From NCBI RefSeq assembly GCF_017873095.1, contig NZ_JAGGJU010000006.1, positions 186,001 through 250,000 of the forward strand: a stretch of 64,000 nt of DNA, read 5' to 3'. The notes under the pieces are model-generated. The model saw only the letters and a list, made by a program, of their open reading frames with translations, was not told the origin of the DNA and made no database searches. This document shows positions 42,482-53,722 of this stretch, piece by piece. Position 1 is the stretch's first letter. Each line of letters starts with the position of its first letter. Origin of the DNA: Heterorhizobium halophytocola. GTDB taxonomy: Bacteria > Pseudomonadota > Alphaproteobacteria > Rhizobiales > Rhizobiaceae. Made by a program: the position numbers and the translations under genes.

Positions 42482-43345
42482 ATGGCTGACAAGCATATTG
42501 ACGAGATCAGCGGTGTCGAGACGACCGGTCACGAGTGGGACGGCATCCGCGAACTCAACAACCCCCTGCCGCGCTGGTGGGTTCTGGTGTTCTACGCCTG
42601 CATCGTCTGGGCGCTGGGCTACACGATCTTCTATCCGGCCTGGCCGCTGATCCACGGGGCAACGCCCGGTGTTCTCGGCTATTCGACACGGGGCGAGCTT
42701 GCCGGCGACATGGCCGAGGCCAGGGCGGCGCAGGCCGTCTTCGTCGACAAGATCGCCGCCATGCCGATCGACGCGGTCGCCGCCGACCGCGATCTCAACA
42801 CCTTCGCCATTGCTGCGGGGGCTGCCGCCTTCAAGGTCAACTGCACGCCTTGCCACGGCTCCGGCGCCGAGGGCGGGCAGGGCTATCCCAACCTCAATGA
42901 CGACGACTGGCTGTGGGGCGGCACGCTGGACCAGATCCAGACCACGGTGCTGCACGGCATCCGCGCGCCGGATGACGAGGACACGAGGATTTCGGAGATG
43001 CCGGCCTTTGCCGACATTCTCGAACCCGAGCAGATCCGCCAGGTCGCAGCCTATGTCGTCAGCCTCAGCGGAACCTCGGCGCATCCCGAGATGGTGGAAC
43101 CGGGTGCGCAGGTCTTTGCTGAAAATTGTGCCGCCTGTCACGGTGAGGATGCAAAGGGCAACCGCGAGCTCGGCGCGCCGGACCTTGCCGACGCCATCTG
43201 GCTGAAAGTGCAGGGGGAGGCCGGCATCGCCGCCCAGGTATCCCATCCCAGGCACGGCGTCATGCCGGCCTGGGGCAGCCGCCTGGGCGAGACCACCGTC
43301 AAGGAATTGTCGATTTACGTCCACTCGCTGGGCGGCGGGGAATAG
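42482..43345 (+). CDS. fixP: cytochrome cbb3 oxidase subunit III (FixP/CcoP), diheme cytochrome c
   Basis: FixP receives electrons from the bc1 complex or cytochrome c and passes them to FixO. The 287-residue protein begins with HEWDGIRELNNPLPRWW, the usual CcoP motif, then one transmembrane helix (residues about 35-55). Two cytochrome c domains follow, with CTPCHGSGAEGG (near residue 121) and CAACHGEDAKGN (near residue 218). Axial Met residues lie in SEMPAF and HGVMPAWG. Last gene of fixNOQP; a rho-independent terminator follows 64 bases later. Confidence 0.98.
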   Translation: MADKHIDEISGVETTGHEWDGIRELNNPLPRWWVLVFYACIVWALGYTIFYPAWPLIHGATPGVLGYSTRGELAGDMAEARAAQAVFVDKIAAMPIDAVAADRDLNTFAIAAGAAAFKVNCTPCHGSGAEGGQGYPNLNDDDWLWGGTLDQIQTTVLHGIRAPDDEDTRISEMPAFADILEPEQIRQVAAYVVSLSGTSAHPEMVEPGAQVFAENCAACHGEDAKGNRELGAPDLADAIWLKVQGEAGIAAQVSHPRHGVMPAWGSRLGETTVKELSIYVHSLGGGE

Positions 43346-43409
43346 GCATCATGTCCCTGAGCGGCTGACGGTCGCGCCGTCTCCATTGCCGCCTCAGAGG
43401 CAGGCATTG

Positions 43410-43446
43410 CGGGTCGCACTCTTTCGGGTGCGACCCGTTTTGCTTT
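43410..43446 (+). terminator. rho-independent terminator after fixNOQP
   Basis: CGGGTCGCAC (43410-43419) pairs perfectly with GTGCGACCCG (43428-43437) over 10 bp around an 8-base loop, followed by TTTTGCTTT. It lies between the fixP stop and the convergent DUF2235 gene, whose stop is at 43468. Confidence 0.92.
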
Positions 43447-43467
43447 ACGGGCGTAATCGCGTTGCCC

Positions 43468-44895
43468 TCAGGGGATTTCCGTTGCGTCCTCATAAAAAAT
43501 GCGGGCCTCGGGATGCTGCGCCAGCGAGGCCGGCCGGTAGGCCTTGACCTCGCCCATTTGCGGCACCGCCTCGGCCTGCATTCTCGCCAGTACAGTCGGA
43601 TGCAGCGTCGCGTCGCCCGGTTGGCGAAACGCCACGGGCCATTTCATCCGCAGGCTTTCGATCATGTAGATCTCCGAATGCTGCAGGCCCGCGTGGTCCG
43701 GGGAGGTGACGACGATCTCGTCGCGAATCTGGATGCCGGGCACGCATTCGCGCAACTCGTCGATCATCCATTGCAGAGAGATGTCGCTCAGCCGCGATTC
43801 CGGCTCCGGATAGCTGCCGCCGATATCGCTGTGGCAGCCGGCGAACCAGACCTGCTTCAGCCATTCGGGCGACCGACCGGATGCTTTCGCCGCTTCGGCA
43901 GCACTGCCCCATGGCACACGGTCGAAATCCTTGCGCTGCTCGTCGATCGACAGCGCGTGCCGGGCATGGAGGACGTCCGAGTCCAGATATTTGTCGTAGT
44001 GCTTCCGGCTCCAGACGGCGCGATGGCCATGTTTCCAGATGGCCGGCCAGTCGAGGGGATTGCTGAAGGAGAGCGGCTTTTCCGGATCGGGCGAGAAATA
44101 TTTCCATTGGCTTTTCAGGATTATGAATAGCCAATAGAGCGCGGCAGTCACGAGAACCGCGGGGATCCCGGTGACGTACCAGGGCCAGCCGCGGATCATA
44201 CACACCACCAGGAAGGCGACCAGCCCGAGGAAGACCGTGGGCACGAGGATGTTGAGCAGGCGATTGCCGAGCGCCGCGACCGTGTCGAAGACACCGACGA
44301 AGGTCGGCTGGACATTGCCCCGCTGGTCCGCCTTGTCTCCTTCGGCACAGGAGCCGTATTTCCGGCGGAAGCGCCGGGCCTTTTCCTCGCGCTCGGCCTC
44401 GTAGCGCGCTCGCTCGTGACCCGCACCGTGATTATAGACGTATTTGACGGCATCGCTGGCGATCTTGCGCAGTTCCGGCCCATATTTCGGCACCGGAGAG
44501 CCATCCGGCATCTTCGTCGGTATGCCGCAGAGGTTCATCACATTGGCCACCGAACGGGCCGTGTAGGCACCGCGCGAGAAGCCGAAGATGCAGACCCTGT
44601 CGCCCGGCTCGTAATTGGCGATGATCGCCTCGTAGCAGTCGATCACATTGTCATCGATTCCCGCACCGACGGTTGTTTCCAGCGCATTGCGGATGCGGTG
44701 CAGCGTCATGCCGTCGACTTCGCCGACGCCGAGACCGGGATCGTAGAAGGCCACCTGGTCCCTTGGCCGGATCGGGCTTTCCGGTCCCGGGCGCGTTGCA
44801 CGGTAGAGTTTATAGACATTGGAAAGCAGTTGGTCGGGTTTCTGGCCACCGATCTGGCCGGTACCGTCGGAAAAGATCAGGATGTTTTTCGGCAC
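43468..44895 (-). CDS. DUF2235-domain protein, alpha/beta-hydrolase-like, membrane-associated
   Basis: This 475-residue protein shows the DUF2235 start NILIFSDGTGQIGG, the nucleophile elbow IFGFSRGAYTARSVA (GxSxG; near residue 107) and FVGVFDTVAALG. It continues with WFAGCHSDIGGSYPE, which carries the catalytic-type His/Asp. Two hydrophobic segments lie at about residues 212-260. Known relatives include type VI secretion phospholipase effectors, but no T6SS genes are near. I chose GTG 44895 behind AAGGGGA; an in-frame TTG at 44919 is an alternative. It interrupts the fix region between fixP and fixG and faces away from fixG. Confidence 0.85.
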   Translation of the reverse strand: MPKNILIFSDGTGQIGGQKPDQLLSNVYKLYRATRPGPESPIRPRDQVAFYDPGLGVGEVDGMTLHRIRNALETTVGAGIDDNVIDCYEAIIANYEPGDRVCIFGFSRGAYTARSVANVMNLCGIPTKMPDGSPVPKYGPELRKIASDAVKYVYNHGAGHERARYEAEREEKARRFRRKYGSCAEGDKADQRGNVQPTFVGVFDTVAALGNRLLNILVPTVFLGLVAFLVVCMIRGWPWYVTGIPAVLVTAALYWLFIILKSQWKYFSPDPEKPLSFSNPLDWPAIWKHGHRAVWSRKHYDKYLDSDVLHARHALSIDEQRKDFDRVPWGSAAEAAKASGRSPEWLKQVWFAGCHSDIGGSYPEPESRLSDISLQWMIDELRECVPGIQIRDEIVVTSPDHAGLQHSEIYMIESLRMKWPVAFRQPGDATLHPTVLARMQAEAVPQMGEVKAYRPASLAQHPEARIFYEDATEIP

Positions 44896-45054
44896 GCTGG
44901 TCCCCTTGGAATCGATCAATTAAACAGATGATTGAAATGCTTTTTAGTATCGCCCTATGGTGGTACGATTGAAAGCATTTTTGCCCGTATTCAACAGGAG
45001 GCTGGACCGGCAGCCGAGGTGATCGGCCGACGGGCTGCGCCAGTTCGCCGCTGC

Positions 45055-45068
45055 TTGACATATGTCAA
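45055..45068. promoter_or_regulatory. FNR box (anaerobox) of the fixGHIS operon
   Basis: TTGACATATGTCAA is a perfect dyad (TTGAC-N4-GTCAA) centred about 58 bases upstream of the fixG ATG, giving a predicted start of transcription near 45103. It lies in the 224-base spacer shared with the divergent DUF2235 gene. That spacer also holds an AATGCTTT/AAAGCATT inverted repeat (44936-44943 and 44972-44979). Confidence 0.92.
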
Positions 45069-45119
45069 GGAGAGGGGCGGGCCGAAGTGGGAGAAGACTT
45101 CCAGTAAAGGGGTCGTCTC

Positions 45120-46706
45120 ATGACTGTTACCATCAACCCGCCGGGAACTGAGCCGCGCGAGACCGTCGAGCGGCTCGACGCCGAGCCGGTGATGGCGGCT
45201 AAAAACCGCCAGCCGCTCTACCAGCCACGCAAGAAGATCTTCCCGAAACGGGCATCCGGCCGGTTTCGCCGGTTCAAATGGCTGGTGATGGCGGTCACGC
45301 TCGGCATCTACTACCTTACACCGTGGCTGCGCTACGACCGGGGCCACTACGCGCCGGATCAGGCGGTGCTGATCGATCTGGCGCATCGACGCTTCTATTT
45401 CTTCTTCATCGAGATCTGGCCGCAGGAATTCTTTTTCGTCGCCGGCCTTTTGGTGATGGCGGGCTTCGGGCTGTTCCTGCTGACCTCCGCCGTCGGCCGC
45501 GCCTGGTGCGGCTATACCTGTCCGCAGACGGTATGGGTCGATGTCTTCCTCGTCGTCGAGCGCGCCATCGAGGGCGACCGCAACGCACGCATCAGGCTGG
45601 AAGCGGCGCCCTGGACATTCGACAAGGTCTGGAAGCGGGTCGCCAAACACGCCGTCTGGCTGCTGATCGCGGTCGCCACCGGCGGCGCCTGGATCTTCTA
45701 CTTCGCCGACGCGCCGACCCTCTTCGTCGAGGTGTTCACCGGGCAGGCCGCCACGGTTGCCTATGGCACGATCGCCGTTTTGACCTTCACCACCTATACG
45801 CTGGGCGGGCTGATGCGCGAGCAGGTCTGCATCTATATGTGCCCGTGGCCGCGCATCCAGGCCGCCATGCTGGACGAAAATTCTCTGGTCGTCACCTATA
45901 ACGACTGGCGCGGCGAGCCGCGTTCGCGCCATGCCAAGAAGGCGGCGGCCAGCGGCCAGCCGGTCGGCGACTGCGTCGACTGCAATGCCTGCGTCGCGGT
46001 CTGTCCGATGGGCATCGACATCCGCGACGGGCAACAGCTCGAATGCATCACCTGCGCGCTCTGTATCGATGCATGCGACGGTGTGATGGACAAGATCGGT
46101 CGGCCGCGCGGCCTGATCGCCTATGCGACGCTCGACGAATACCAGTCGAACATGGCACTTGCGACCGACAATGGCCGCATGGGCATCGATCCGCGGCGGG
46201 TGCGAAAACCCAATGGACGCTTTCGCGACAAGGTCCGCCATTTCGACTGGCGGGTGATCTTTCGGGCCCGCACGCTGCTCTATATGGCTGTCTGGTCGGC
46301 CATGGGGATCGGCCTTCTGGTGGCACTGGTCACCCGCGAGCGGCTCGACGTCAACGTACTGCACGACCGCAATCCGCAATATGTGCTGGAATCGGATGGA
46401 TCGATCCGCAACGGCTATACCGTACGCATCCTCAACATGGTGCCGCAGCCGCGCGACATCACGCTCACGCTCGACGGCATGGACGCGGCGGTGATGAAGA
46501 TCAACGGCATGGATATCGCCAGCAGCCGCAGCATCACCGTCGCGGTCGAGCCGGACGAGGCGACGACGCTGAAGGTCTATGTGACGCTGCCGGGCGAGGG
46601 CGCGCGTGCCACGACGCAGGACTTCCACTTCGTCGCCACCGACGCCGAAGGGCGCGAGACCGCCACTTACAACGCCGTGTTCAACGGTCCGGGGATCAGA
46701 CAATGA
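45120..46706 (+). CDS. fixG: cbb3 oxidase assembly ferredoxin-like protein FixG/CcoG
   Basis: FixG/CcoG is an integral membrane iron-sulfur protein involved in cbb3 oxidase maturation, reported to reduce copper. The 528-residue protein has about five membrane helices, with Cys motifs AWCGYTCPQTVW and CIYMCPWPR. Two [4Fe-4S] sets, CVDCNACVAVCPMGID and CITCALCIDACD, lie at about residues 283-320. A C-terminal Ig-like periplasmic domain follows. First gene of fixGHIS behind an FNR box. Its stop overlaps fixH at ATGA. Confidence 0.97.
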   Translation: MTVTINPPGTEPRETVERLDAEPVMAAKNRQPLYQPRKKIFPKRASGRFRRFKWLVMAVTLGIYYLTPWLRYDRGHYAPDQAVLIDLAHRRFYFFFIEIWPQEFFFVAGLLVMAGFGLFLLTSAVGRAWCGYTCPQTVWVDVFLVVERAIEGDRNARIRLEAAPWTFDKVWKRVAKHAVWLLIAVATGGAWIFYFADAPTLFVEVFTGQAATVAYGTIAVLTFTTYTLGGLMREQVCIYMCPWPRIQAAMLDENSLVVTYNDWRGEPRSRHAKKAAASGQPVGDCVDCNACVAVCPMGIDIRDGQQLECITCALCIDACDGVMDKIGRPRGLIAYATLDEYQSNMALATDNGRMGIDPRRVRKPNGRFRDKVRHFDWRVIFRARTLLYMAVWSAMGIGLLVALVTRERLDVNVLHDRNPQYVLESDGSIRNGYTVRILNMVPQPRDITLTLDGMDAAVMKINGMDIASSRSITVAVEPDEATTLKVYVTLPGEGARATTQDFHFVATDAEGRETATYNAVFNGPGIRQ

Positions 46707-47196
46707 CCGTCAGACAGGAAAAAGCAGGTTTCGTCTTCACCGGCAGGCACATGCTGGCCACCATGGTCGCCTTTTTCGGCACGATCATCACGGTCAATTT
46801 CACCATGGCCTATTTCGCCGAAACGTCCTGGAGCGGGCTGGTGGTGGAAAACACCTATGTCGCCAGCCAGCAGTTCAACGGCAAGGCCGGCACGATCCGC
46901 GACATGCTGGCAAGCGGCATCCGCAGCAAGCTGCACGCCAGCGAGCACGAGATCCGCTACAGCCTGACGATGCCCGACGGCAGGGCCGTCACCGCAGACA
47001 GCGTCACCGCGGCCTTCCGGCGCCCCGTTGGCGAGCACCAGGATTTCGCAGCCGAGCTTACGCCTGCCGGCAACGGCCTCTATGTTGCCGATCACGCCGT
47101 GCTGCCGGGACACTGGATCGTCGAGGTCAAGGCGGTGAAGGACGGCAAGCTGATCATGCATGAAGCGACCCGCATCGCCGTGATCGGGGGGCGGAA

Positions 47197-47200
<4 letters not shown>
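46703..47200 (+). CDS. fixH: FixH family cbb3 oxidase assembly protein
   Basis: FixH is a small membrane-anchored protein thought to help copper incorporation into cbb3 oxidase. The 165-residue protein has an N-terminal cytoplasmic stretch, one membrane helix (HMLATMVAFFGTIITVNFTMA, about residues 16-36) and the family signature YVASQQFN. A periplasmic beta-rich domain follows. ATG 46703 overlaps the fixG stop and the gene ends in ATGA overlap with fixI, so translation is coupled across the operon. Confidence 0.95.
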
Positions 47201-49511
<2,311 letters not shown>

Positions 49512-49515
<4 letters not shown>

Positions 49516-49667
49516 CCATGCTGATCTATCTCATTCCCATCGCCCTGTTCCTCGGCGGTCTCGGCCTCTTTGCCTTCCTCTGGTCGATCCGGTCGGGGCA
49601 GTATGAGGACCTCGACGGCGCGGCCTGGCGTGTGCTCGACGACGGCGACGACCGCCCGCAAGAGTGA
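49512..49667 (+). CDS. fixS: cbb3 oxidase maturation protein FixS/CcoS
   Basis: The 51-residue protein starts MTMLIYLIPIALFLGGLGLF, with one membrane helix. The typical CcoS motif follows: FLWSIRSGQYEDLDGAAWR, then an acidic tail. CcoS is needed for cofactor loading of cbb3 oxidase. The start overlaps the fixI stop as ATGA. Short but unambiguous from motif and position. Confidence 0.95.
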
Positions 49668-49772
49668 ACGCGCAGTCGCCTTTGTGCACTGCCTTTGCGC
49701 TTGCTCCGGCCTGTCAGGAGTGCCAAAAGAGGCCTCCTTGTAAGCCTTGAATTTCGTTACGGAGTGTATGTC

Positions 49773-51206
49773 ATGGAACAGGCCGAAATCGGATTGATCG
49801 GACTGGGCGTCATGGGCGCCAATCTCAGCCTCAACATTGCCGAAAAGGGCAACCGCATCGCGGTCTTCAACCGGACCTACGCTGCCACCGAACAGTTCAT
49901 GAAGGATGCCGGCGAGCTCGCCGACCGCATCATTCCCTGCAAGACGATCGAGGAATTCGTCGCCGCCATCCGGCCGCCGCGGCCGATCATCATCATGATC
50001 AAGGCCGGCGATCCGGTCGACCAGCAGATGGAGCTGTTGAAGCCGCATCTGGAAAAGAACGACATCATGATCGATGCCGGCAATGCCAATTTCCGCGACA
50101 CCATCCGCCGCTTCGACAGCCTGAAGGATTCGGGCCTGACCTTTATCGGCATGGGCGTCTCCGGCGGCGAAGAGGGTGCCCGCCATGGTCCGTCGATCAT
50201 GGTCGGCGGCACCGAAGAGTCGTGGAAACGCGTCGAGCCGGTGCTGACCTCGATTGCTGCCAAATTCAACGGCGAACCCTGCGTCGACTGGCTCGGCAAT
50301 GACGGCGCCGGCCATTTCGTCAAGACCATCCACAACGGCATCGAATATGCCGACATGCAGATGATCGCCGAAATCTACGGCATCCTGCGCGACGGCCTGA
50401 ACATGTCGGCCGTGGAGATCGCCGACGTCTTTGCCAAGTGGAACAAAGGCCGTCTGAATTCCTACCTGATCGAAATCACCGAGAAGGTTTTGCGCGCGAA
50501 AGATCCGATCTCCGGCCGTCCGATGGTCGACATGATCGTCGACAAGGCCGGCCAGAAGGGCACCGGCAAGTGGTCGGCGATCGAGGCACAGAACATGGGC
50601 GTGCCGGCAACCGGCATCGAGGCCGCCGTTGCCGCCCGCAGCCTGTCCTCGTTCAAGGACCAGCGGGAAGCGGCCGAAAAGATCCTCGGCCTTCCGGCAT
50701 CCGGTGACCATGGCAATGTCGATCGCGACAAGCTGATCGACGATCTGGAGCAGGCCTTGCTGGCCGGCAAGATCGGCGCCTATGCGCAAGGGTTCGCGGT
50801 GATGGCGGAAGCCTCGAAGGAATTCGGCTGGTCGCTGCCGATGCCGACGATCGCCAAGATCTGGCGCGCCGGCTGCATCATCCGCTCGCAGTTCCTCGAC
50901 GAGATCACCTCGGCCTTCACCAAGGATCCCGATGTCGCCAACCTGATCGTCACGCCGGCCTTTGCCGACATGGTCAAGGACACCGACGGGGCGCTGCGCC
51001 GCGTCATCTCCTTTGCGGCGCTCGGCGGCATGCCGGTTCCCGCACTCGCTTCGGCGCTCGGCTATTTCGACGCCTATCGCCGGGGCCGCGGCACGGCCAA
51101 CCTGATCCAGGCCCAGCGCGATTTCTTCGGTGCCCACGGTTTCGATCGCACCGATGGCGCCGACAAGCATCACGGCCCCTGGGGCAGCGGTCTCGCCGAC
51201 TTCTGA
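49773..51206 (+). CDS. gnd: 6-phosphogluconate dehydrogenase (decarboxylating)
   Basis: Gnd oxidises and decarboxylates 6-phosphogluconate to ribulose 5-phosphate with NADP in the pentose phosphate route. The 477-residue protein is of the long type. It has the NADP motif IGLIGLGVMGANLSLNIA at residues 6-23 and DAGNANFRDT. The family signature GVSGGEEGARHGPSIM, the catalytic-lysine block GAGHFVKTIHNGIEYADMQ and the C-terminal QAQRDFFGAHGFDR follow. ATG 49773 follows CGGAG. About 105 bases separate it from fixS and a terminator follows, so it is probably its own transcript. Confidence 0.97.
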   Translation: MEQAEIGLIGLGVMGANLSLNIAEKGNRIAVFNRTYAATEQFMKDAGELADRIIPCKTIEEFVAAIRPPRPIIIMIKAGDPVDQQMELLKPHLEKNDIMIDAGNANFRDTIRRFDSLKDSGLTFIGMGVSGGEEGARHGPSIMVGGTEESWKRVEPVLTSIAAKFNGEPCVDWLGNDGAGHFVKTIHNGIEYADMQMIAEIYGILRDGLNMSAVEIADVFAKWNKGRLNSYLIEITEKVLRAKDPISGRPMVDMIVDKAGQKGTGKWSAIEAQNMGVPATGIEAAVAARSLSSFKDQREAAEKILGLPASGDHGNVDRDKLIDDLEQALLAGKIGAYAQGFAVMAEASKEFGWSLPMPTIAKIWRAGCIIRSQFLDEITSAFTKDPDVANLIVTPAFADMVKDTDGALRRVISFAALGGMPVPALASALGYFDAYRRGRGTANLIQAQRDFFGAHGFDRTDGADKHHGPWGSGLADF

Positions 51207-51234
51207 GCCGTCCGGCCCATCCCTGCATGAGAGG

Positions 51235-51260
51235 AAGCCCGGCCCTGCGCCGGGCTTTCT
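51235..51260 (+). terminator. rho-independent terminator after gnd
   Basis: AGCCCGGC (51236-51243) pairs with GCCGGGCT (51249-51256) around a five-base loop and is followed by TTCTGCCTT, a short T-rich run. It lies 29 bases after the gnd stop, in the gap before the convergent ion-channel gene. Confidence 0.85.
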
Positions 51261-51305
51261 GCCTTGTGGCTGCCGGCCTGCCTTTTCGCAAGCAGGCCTT
51301 TGCCG

Positions 51306-52109
51306 CTATTGGGCCGCGCCCCTTTCAAGTTGCCGGCGCAGGCCGCTGATTTCGGCCCGCAGCGCGCGCAGTTCCTTAAGCACGGTGGTGTTGTCGCCAT
51401 GCAGCGACTGCAACTCCGCATCGGTCTGGATATCGCCTTCCTGCTGCATGGCGGACACGATGACGCCGATCACCAGGTTGAGCACCGAATAGGTGCTGAG
51501 CAAGATGAAGGGAACGAAGAACAGCCAGGCATGGGGGCTCACTTCCATCACCGGACGCACGATCCCCATCGACCAGCTCTCCAGTGTCATCACCTGAAAC
51601 AGCGTATAGAGCGAGGCGCCGATGGTGCCGAACCAGTCCGGGAACTGCGCCCCATACAGCGTCGTCGCCATCACGGCTGCGACATACATCAGCAGTGCCA
51701 GCAAGATGACGACCGAGCCCATGCCGGGCAGGGCCAGCACGAGCCCGCCGATGACCCGGCGCAGCGAGGGGAGGATGGAGATCAGCCGCAGCAGCCGCAT
51801 GATCCGCAGGGTGCGCACGATCTGGAACGGACCGACGGCCGGAATGAGCGCCAGGCCGACAATGACGAAATCGAAGATGCTCCAGGGATCGCGGAAGAAC
51901 CGCGCCCGGAAGGTGAACAGCCGGGCCACGATCTCGATCCCGAAGATAGCGAGAATGGCATGGTCGAGCATGTCGATCAGCGGCCCGGCGCTTGCCATGA
52001 CCGCCTCATTGGTCGCCAGTCCCAGCGTGACGGAGTTGATCAGGATGATGGCGATGATCAACCGCTCGAAGCGATTGGACTGCAGAATGGCTGCGAGACT
52101 TCTTCGCAC
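51306..52109 (-). CDS. voltage-gated cation channel of the NaChBac type (ion transporter family)
   Basis: The 267-residue protein has one six-helix channel unit, as in bacterial voltage-gated sodium channels, so four copies form the pore. The voltage-sensor helix S4 is visible as VRTLRIMRLLRLISILPSLRR with Arg at every third position. The pore segment carries FQVMTLESWSMGI, whose LESW selectivity filter matches the sodium-channel type. A C-terminal coiled coil (LKELRALRAEISGLRRQLE) should tetramerise. The start is a GTG at 52109; its ribosome-binding site lies in a hairpin. Confidence 0.92.
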   Translation of the reverse strand: MRRSLAAILQSNRFERLIIAIILINSVTLGLATNEAVMASAGPLIDMLDHAILAIFGIEIVARLFTFRARFFRDPWSIFDFVIVGLALIPAVGPFQIVRTLRIMRLLRLISILPSLRRVIGGLVLALPGMGSVVILLALLMYVAAVMATTLYGAQFPDWFGTIGASLYTLFQVMTLESWSMGIVRPVMEVSPHAWLFFVPFILLSTYSVLNLVIGVIVSAMQQEGDIQTDAELQSLHGDNTTVLKELRALRAEISGLRRQLERGAAQ

Positions 52110-52114
52110 GACGG

Positions 52115-52142
52115 CCCCCTGTCAAAGGGGCACTACAGGGGG
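52115..52142 (-). promoter_or_regulatory. hairpin sequestering the ribosome-binding site of the ion-channel gene
   Basis: On the minus strand, CCCCCTGT and ACAGGGGG form an 8-bp stem with a 12-base loop. The GGGGG in the 3' arm lies five bases before the GTG start of the channel gene, so it is the probable ribosome-binding site and would be masked when the stem is folded. This could limit expression or make it depend on temperature or a trans factor. Confidence 0.45.
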
Positions 52143-52239
52143 TGCTGTCTGGCCCGTCAAGCCGGGTTGCACCGGGCGATAAAGGCTTTGCACGAAACGG
52201 CAAGAGATCGCGGGCAGGGCATTCCCAACGAGGGGTCAC

Positions 52240-53274
52240 TCAATCGGGCCAGGCCGGCTGGCTGATGCTCTGCAGGCTTTCCGCCGGTTCGCCGGCGATC
52301 TGGGCGATGACCGCCCTTGCGAGCTCGCGCCCGGCGAGCCTAACATCCTCGTAGACCGTGAAGATTTCCGGCTGGATCCAGTTGAGGATATGCGTCGACT
52401 GCTTGGACACGAGGTCGACGTCGCGACCGACCTGCTTGCCCGCCGCCGCCACCGCGCCGTTGACCGCGATGGCCGCGCTGCCGGCCGAACAGATGATGGC
52501 GTCGGGTGCATCGGCCCGCCGCATCATGGTTTCGATCGCCGCGTGGATTTCGTCGAGCGGCGTGTCGGTCGTCACGGGCAGGGCGACCTCCTGCAGACCG
52601 TGTTCGGCCAGGGCGCGCATGAAGCCGGCGCGGGTATGGTGATGATAGGTGAGCGAGGCTGGCGGGCGCAGCAATGCAAAGCGCCTGCGGCCGCGCTCGC
52701 GCGCAAGCTTGGTCACCGCCTGATAGGCGAAGGCATCATTGTCGAAGTCGTGATAGGCATGCGCCGTCTCGATGTCTGTGCGCCCATGGGTGGCAAACGG
52801 AATATTGTGCTCCTGCAGAAGGCGGATGCGGGCGTCCTGGGGCTCCGTGCGCGAGATGATCACGCCATCGGCTGACCCGGTGTCGAGCAGATAGCGGATC
52901 GGCGCCATCGGGTCCTTCAGGTGGGAATGCGGCGTGACGACGATGTGATAGGGGGTGCCCGACAGCATCTCGGAAATGCCGAAGACCATCTGGCTGGAAA
53001 AGCCCATGATCTCCTCGTCGATCGACAGCACCAGCGCGATCACATTGGTCTTTCCGGTGCGAAGCCGCACCCCGGCGCGGTTCGGCTGGTAGCCGAGCTG
53101 GCGTGCGACCATGCGCACCCGCGCCTTGGTCTCGGCGCCGATATCGGGCGCATCCTTCAGCGCCCGGGAAACGGTGGTGATGCCAAGCCCGGTCATGAAG
53201 GCGATGGTCTTCAGCGTCGGACGTTCACGCGTCTGCGCCGGACGGGCCGGCTGCTCCTCTGGACTGTCTGTCAT
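52240..53274 (-). CDS. LacI-family transcriptional regulator of the adjacent sugar locus
   Basis: This 344-residue regulator has the N-terminal LacI helix-turn-helix (TLKTIAFMTGLGITTVSRALK, about residues 20-41) and hinge region (RVRMVARQLGYQPNRAGVRLRTGKT). A periplasmic-binding-protein-like effector domain follows, with VIALVLSIDEE and GSADGVIISRTEP. It diverges from the ABC importer genes at 53723. The regulator most likely represses that operon, and a sugar effector releases it. The strongest operator candidate is the palindrome at 53369-53390. Confidence 0.93.
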   Translation of the reverse strand: MTDSPEEQPARPAQTRERPTLKTIAFMTGLGITTVSRALKDAPDIGAETKARVRMVARQLGYQPNRAGVRLRTGKTNVIALVLSIDEEIMGFSSQMVFGISEMLSGTPYHIVVTPHSHLKDPMAPIRYLLDTGSADGVIISRTEPQDARIRLLQEHNIPFATHGRTDIETAHAYHDFDNDAFAYQAVTKLARERGRRRFALLRPPASLTYHHHTRAGFMRALAEHGLQEVALPVTTDTPLDEIHAAIETMMRRADAPDAIICSAGSAAIAVNGAVAAAGKQVGRDVDLVSKQSTHILNWIQPEIFTVYEDVRLAGRELARAVIAQIAGEPAESLQSISQPAWPD

Positions 53275-53368
53275 TCCTCCCCCGCCTCGTTGCCGCTTCT
53301 TCTCTCGGGGACGGTTCTCTTAGGCCTCTCGGCAAAGAGAGGTCAATCGCACCCGCGGACGGCCGTCA

Positions 53369-53390
53369 TAAACTGTAACGTTACAGTTAT
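53369..53390. promoter_or_regulatory. 22-bp perfect palindrome, probable LacI-type operator
   Basis: ATAACTGTAAC followed directly by its reverse complement GTTACAGTTAT makes a perfect 22-base palindrome centred on CG, the symmetry usual for LacI-family operators. It lies about 95 bases upstream of the regulator start in the 448-base gap 53275-53722. A weaker AACGTT-TTCCGGC-AACGTT arrangement at about 53685-53703 lies just upstream of the binding-protein gene and may be a second site. No believable gene is seen in the gap. Confidence 0.8.
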
Positions 53391-53722
53391 CTTGTCGAGC
53401 ATAATCTGGCGACGAGGGAAAAAACTCCAACCGGCGATTGAACCTTGGTCGCATACGGCCCTGATGCTGCGGCTGCAAAGTCTCCCATGTCCCGCATTCG
53501 TCCGGGACGGCGCGATTTCGACCTAAATAACGCATGCAAATCGGCTTTTCTACTTTTTGCACTGCACCCGCGAGCTCGCTTGACCGGCATGGCGAACCGG
53601 ACCCACGCCACACACAGGGGTTGAATATCCGGTTGTCGTGAAAATTCTCTAGCGGAGTGGTTGCGCGGTCCATGGCTTTATCATAACGTTTTCCGGCAAC
53701 GTTTCAGTGAGGGAGGAGACTC

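Noticed and set aside
53320..53673. 117-codon minus-strand frame between the LacI gene and the binding-protein gene
   Set aside because: No convincing ribosome-binding site or domain; it spans the palindromic operator and promoter region.
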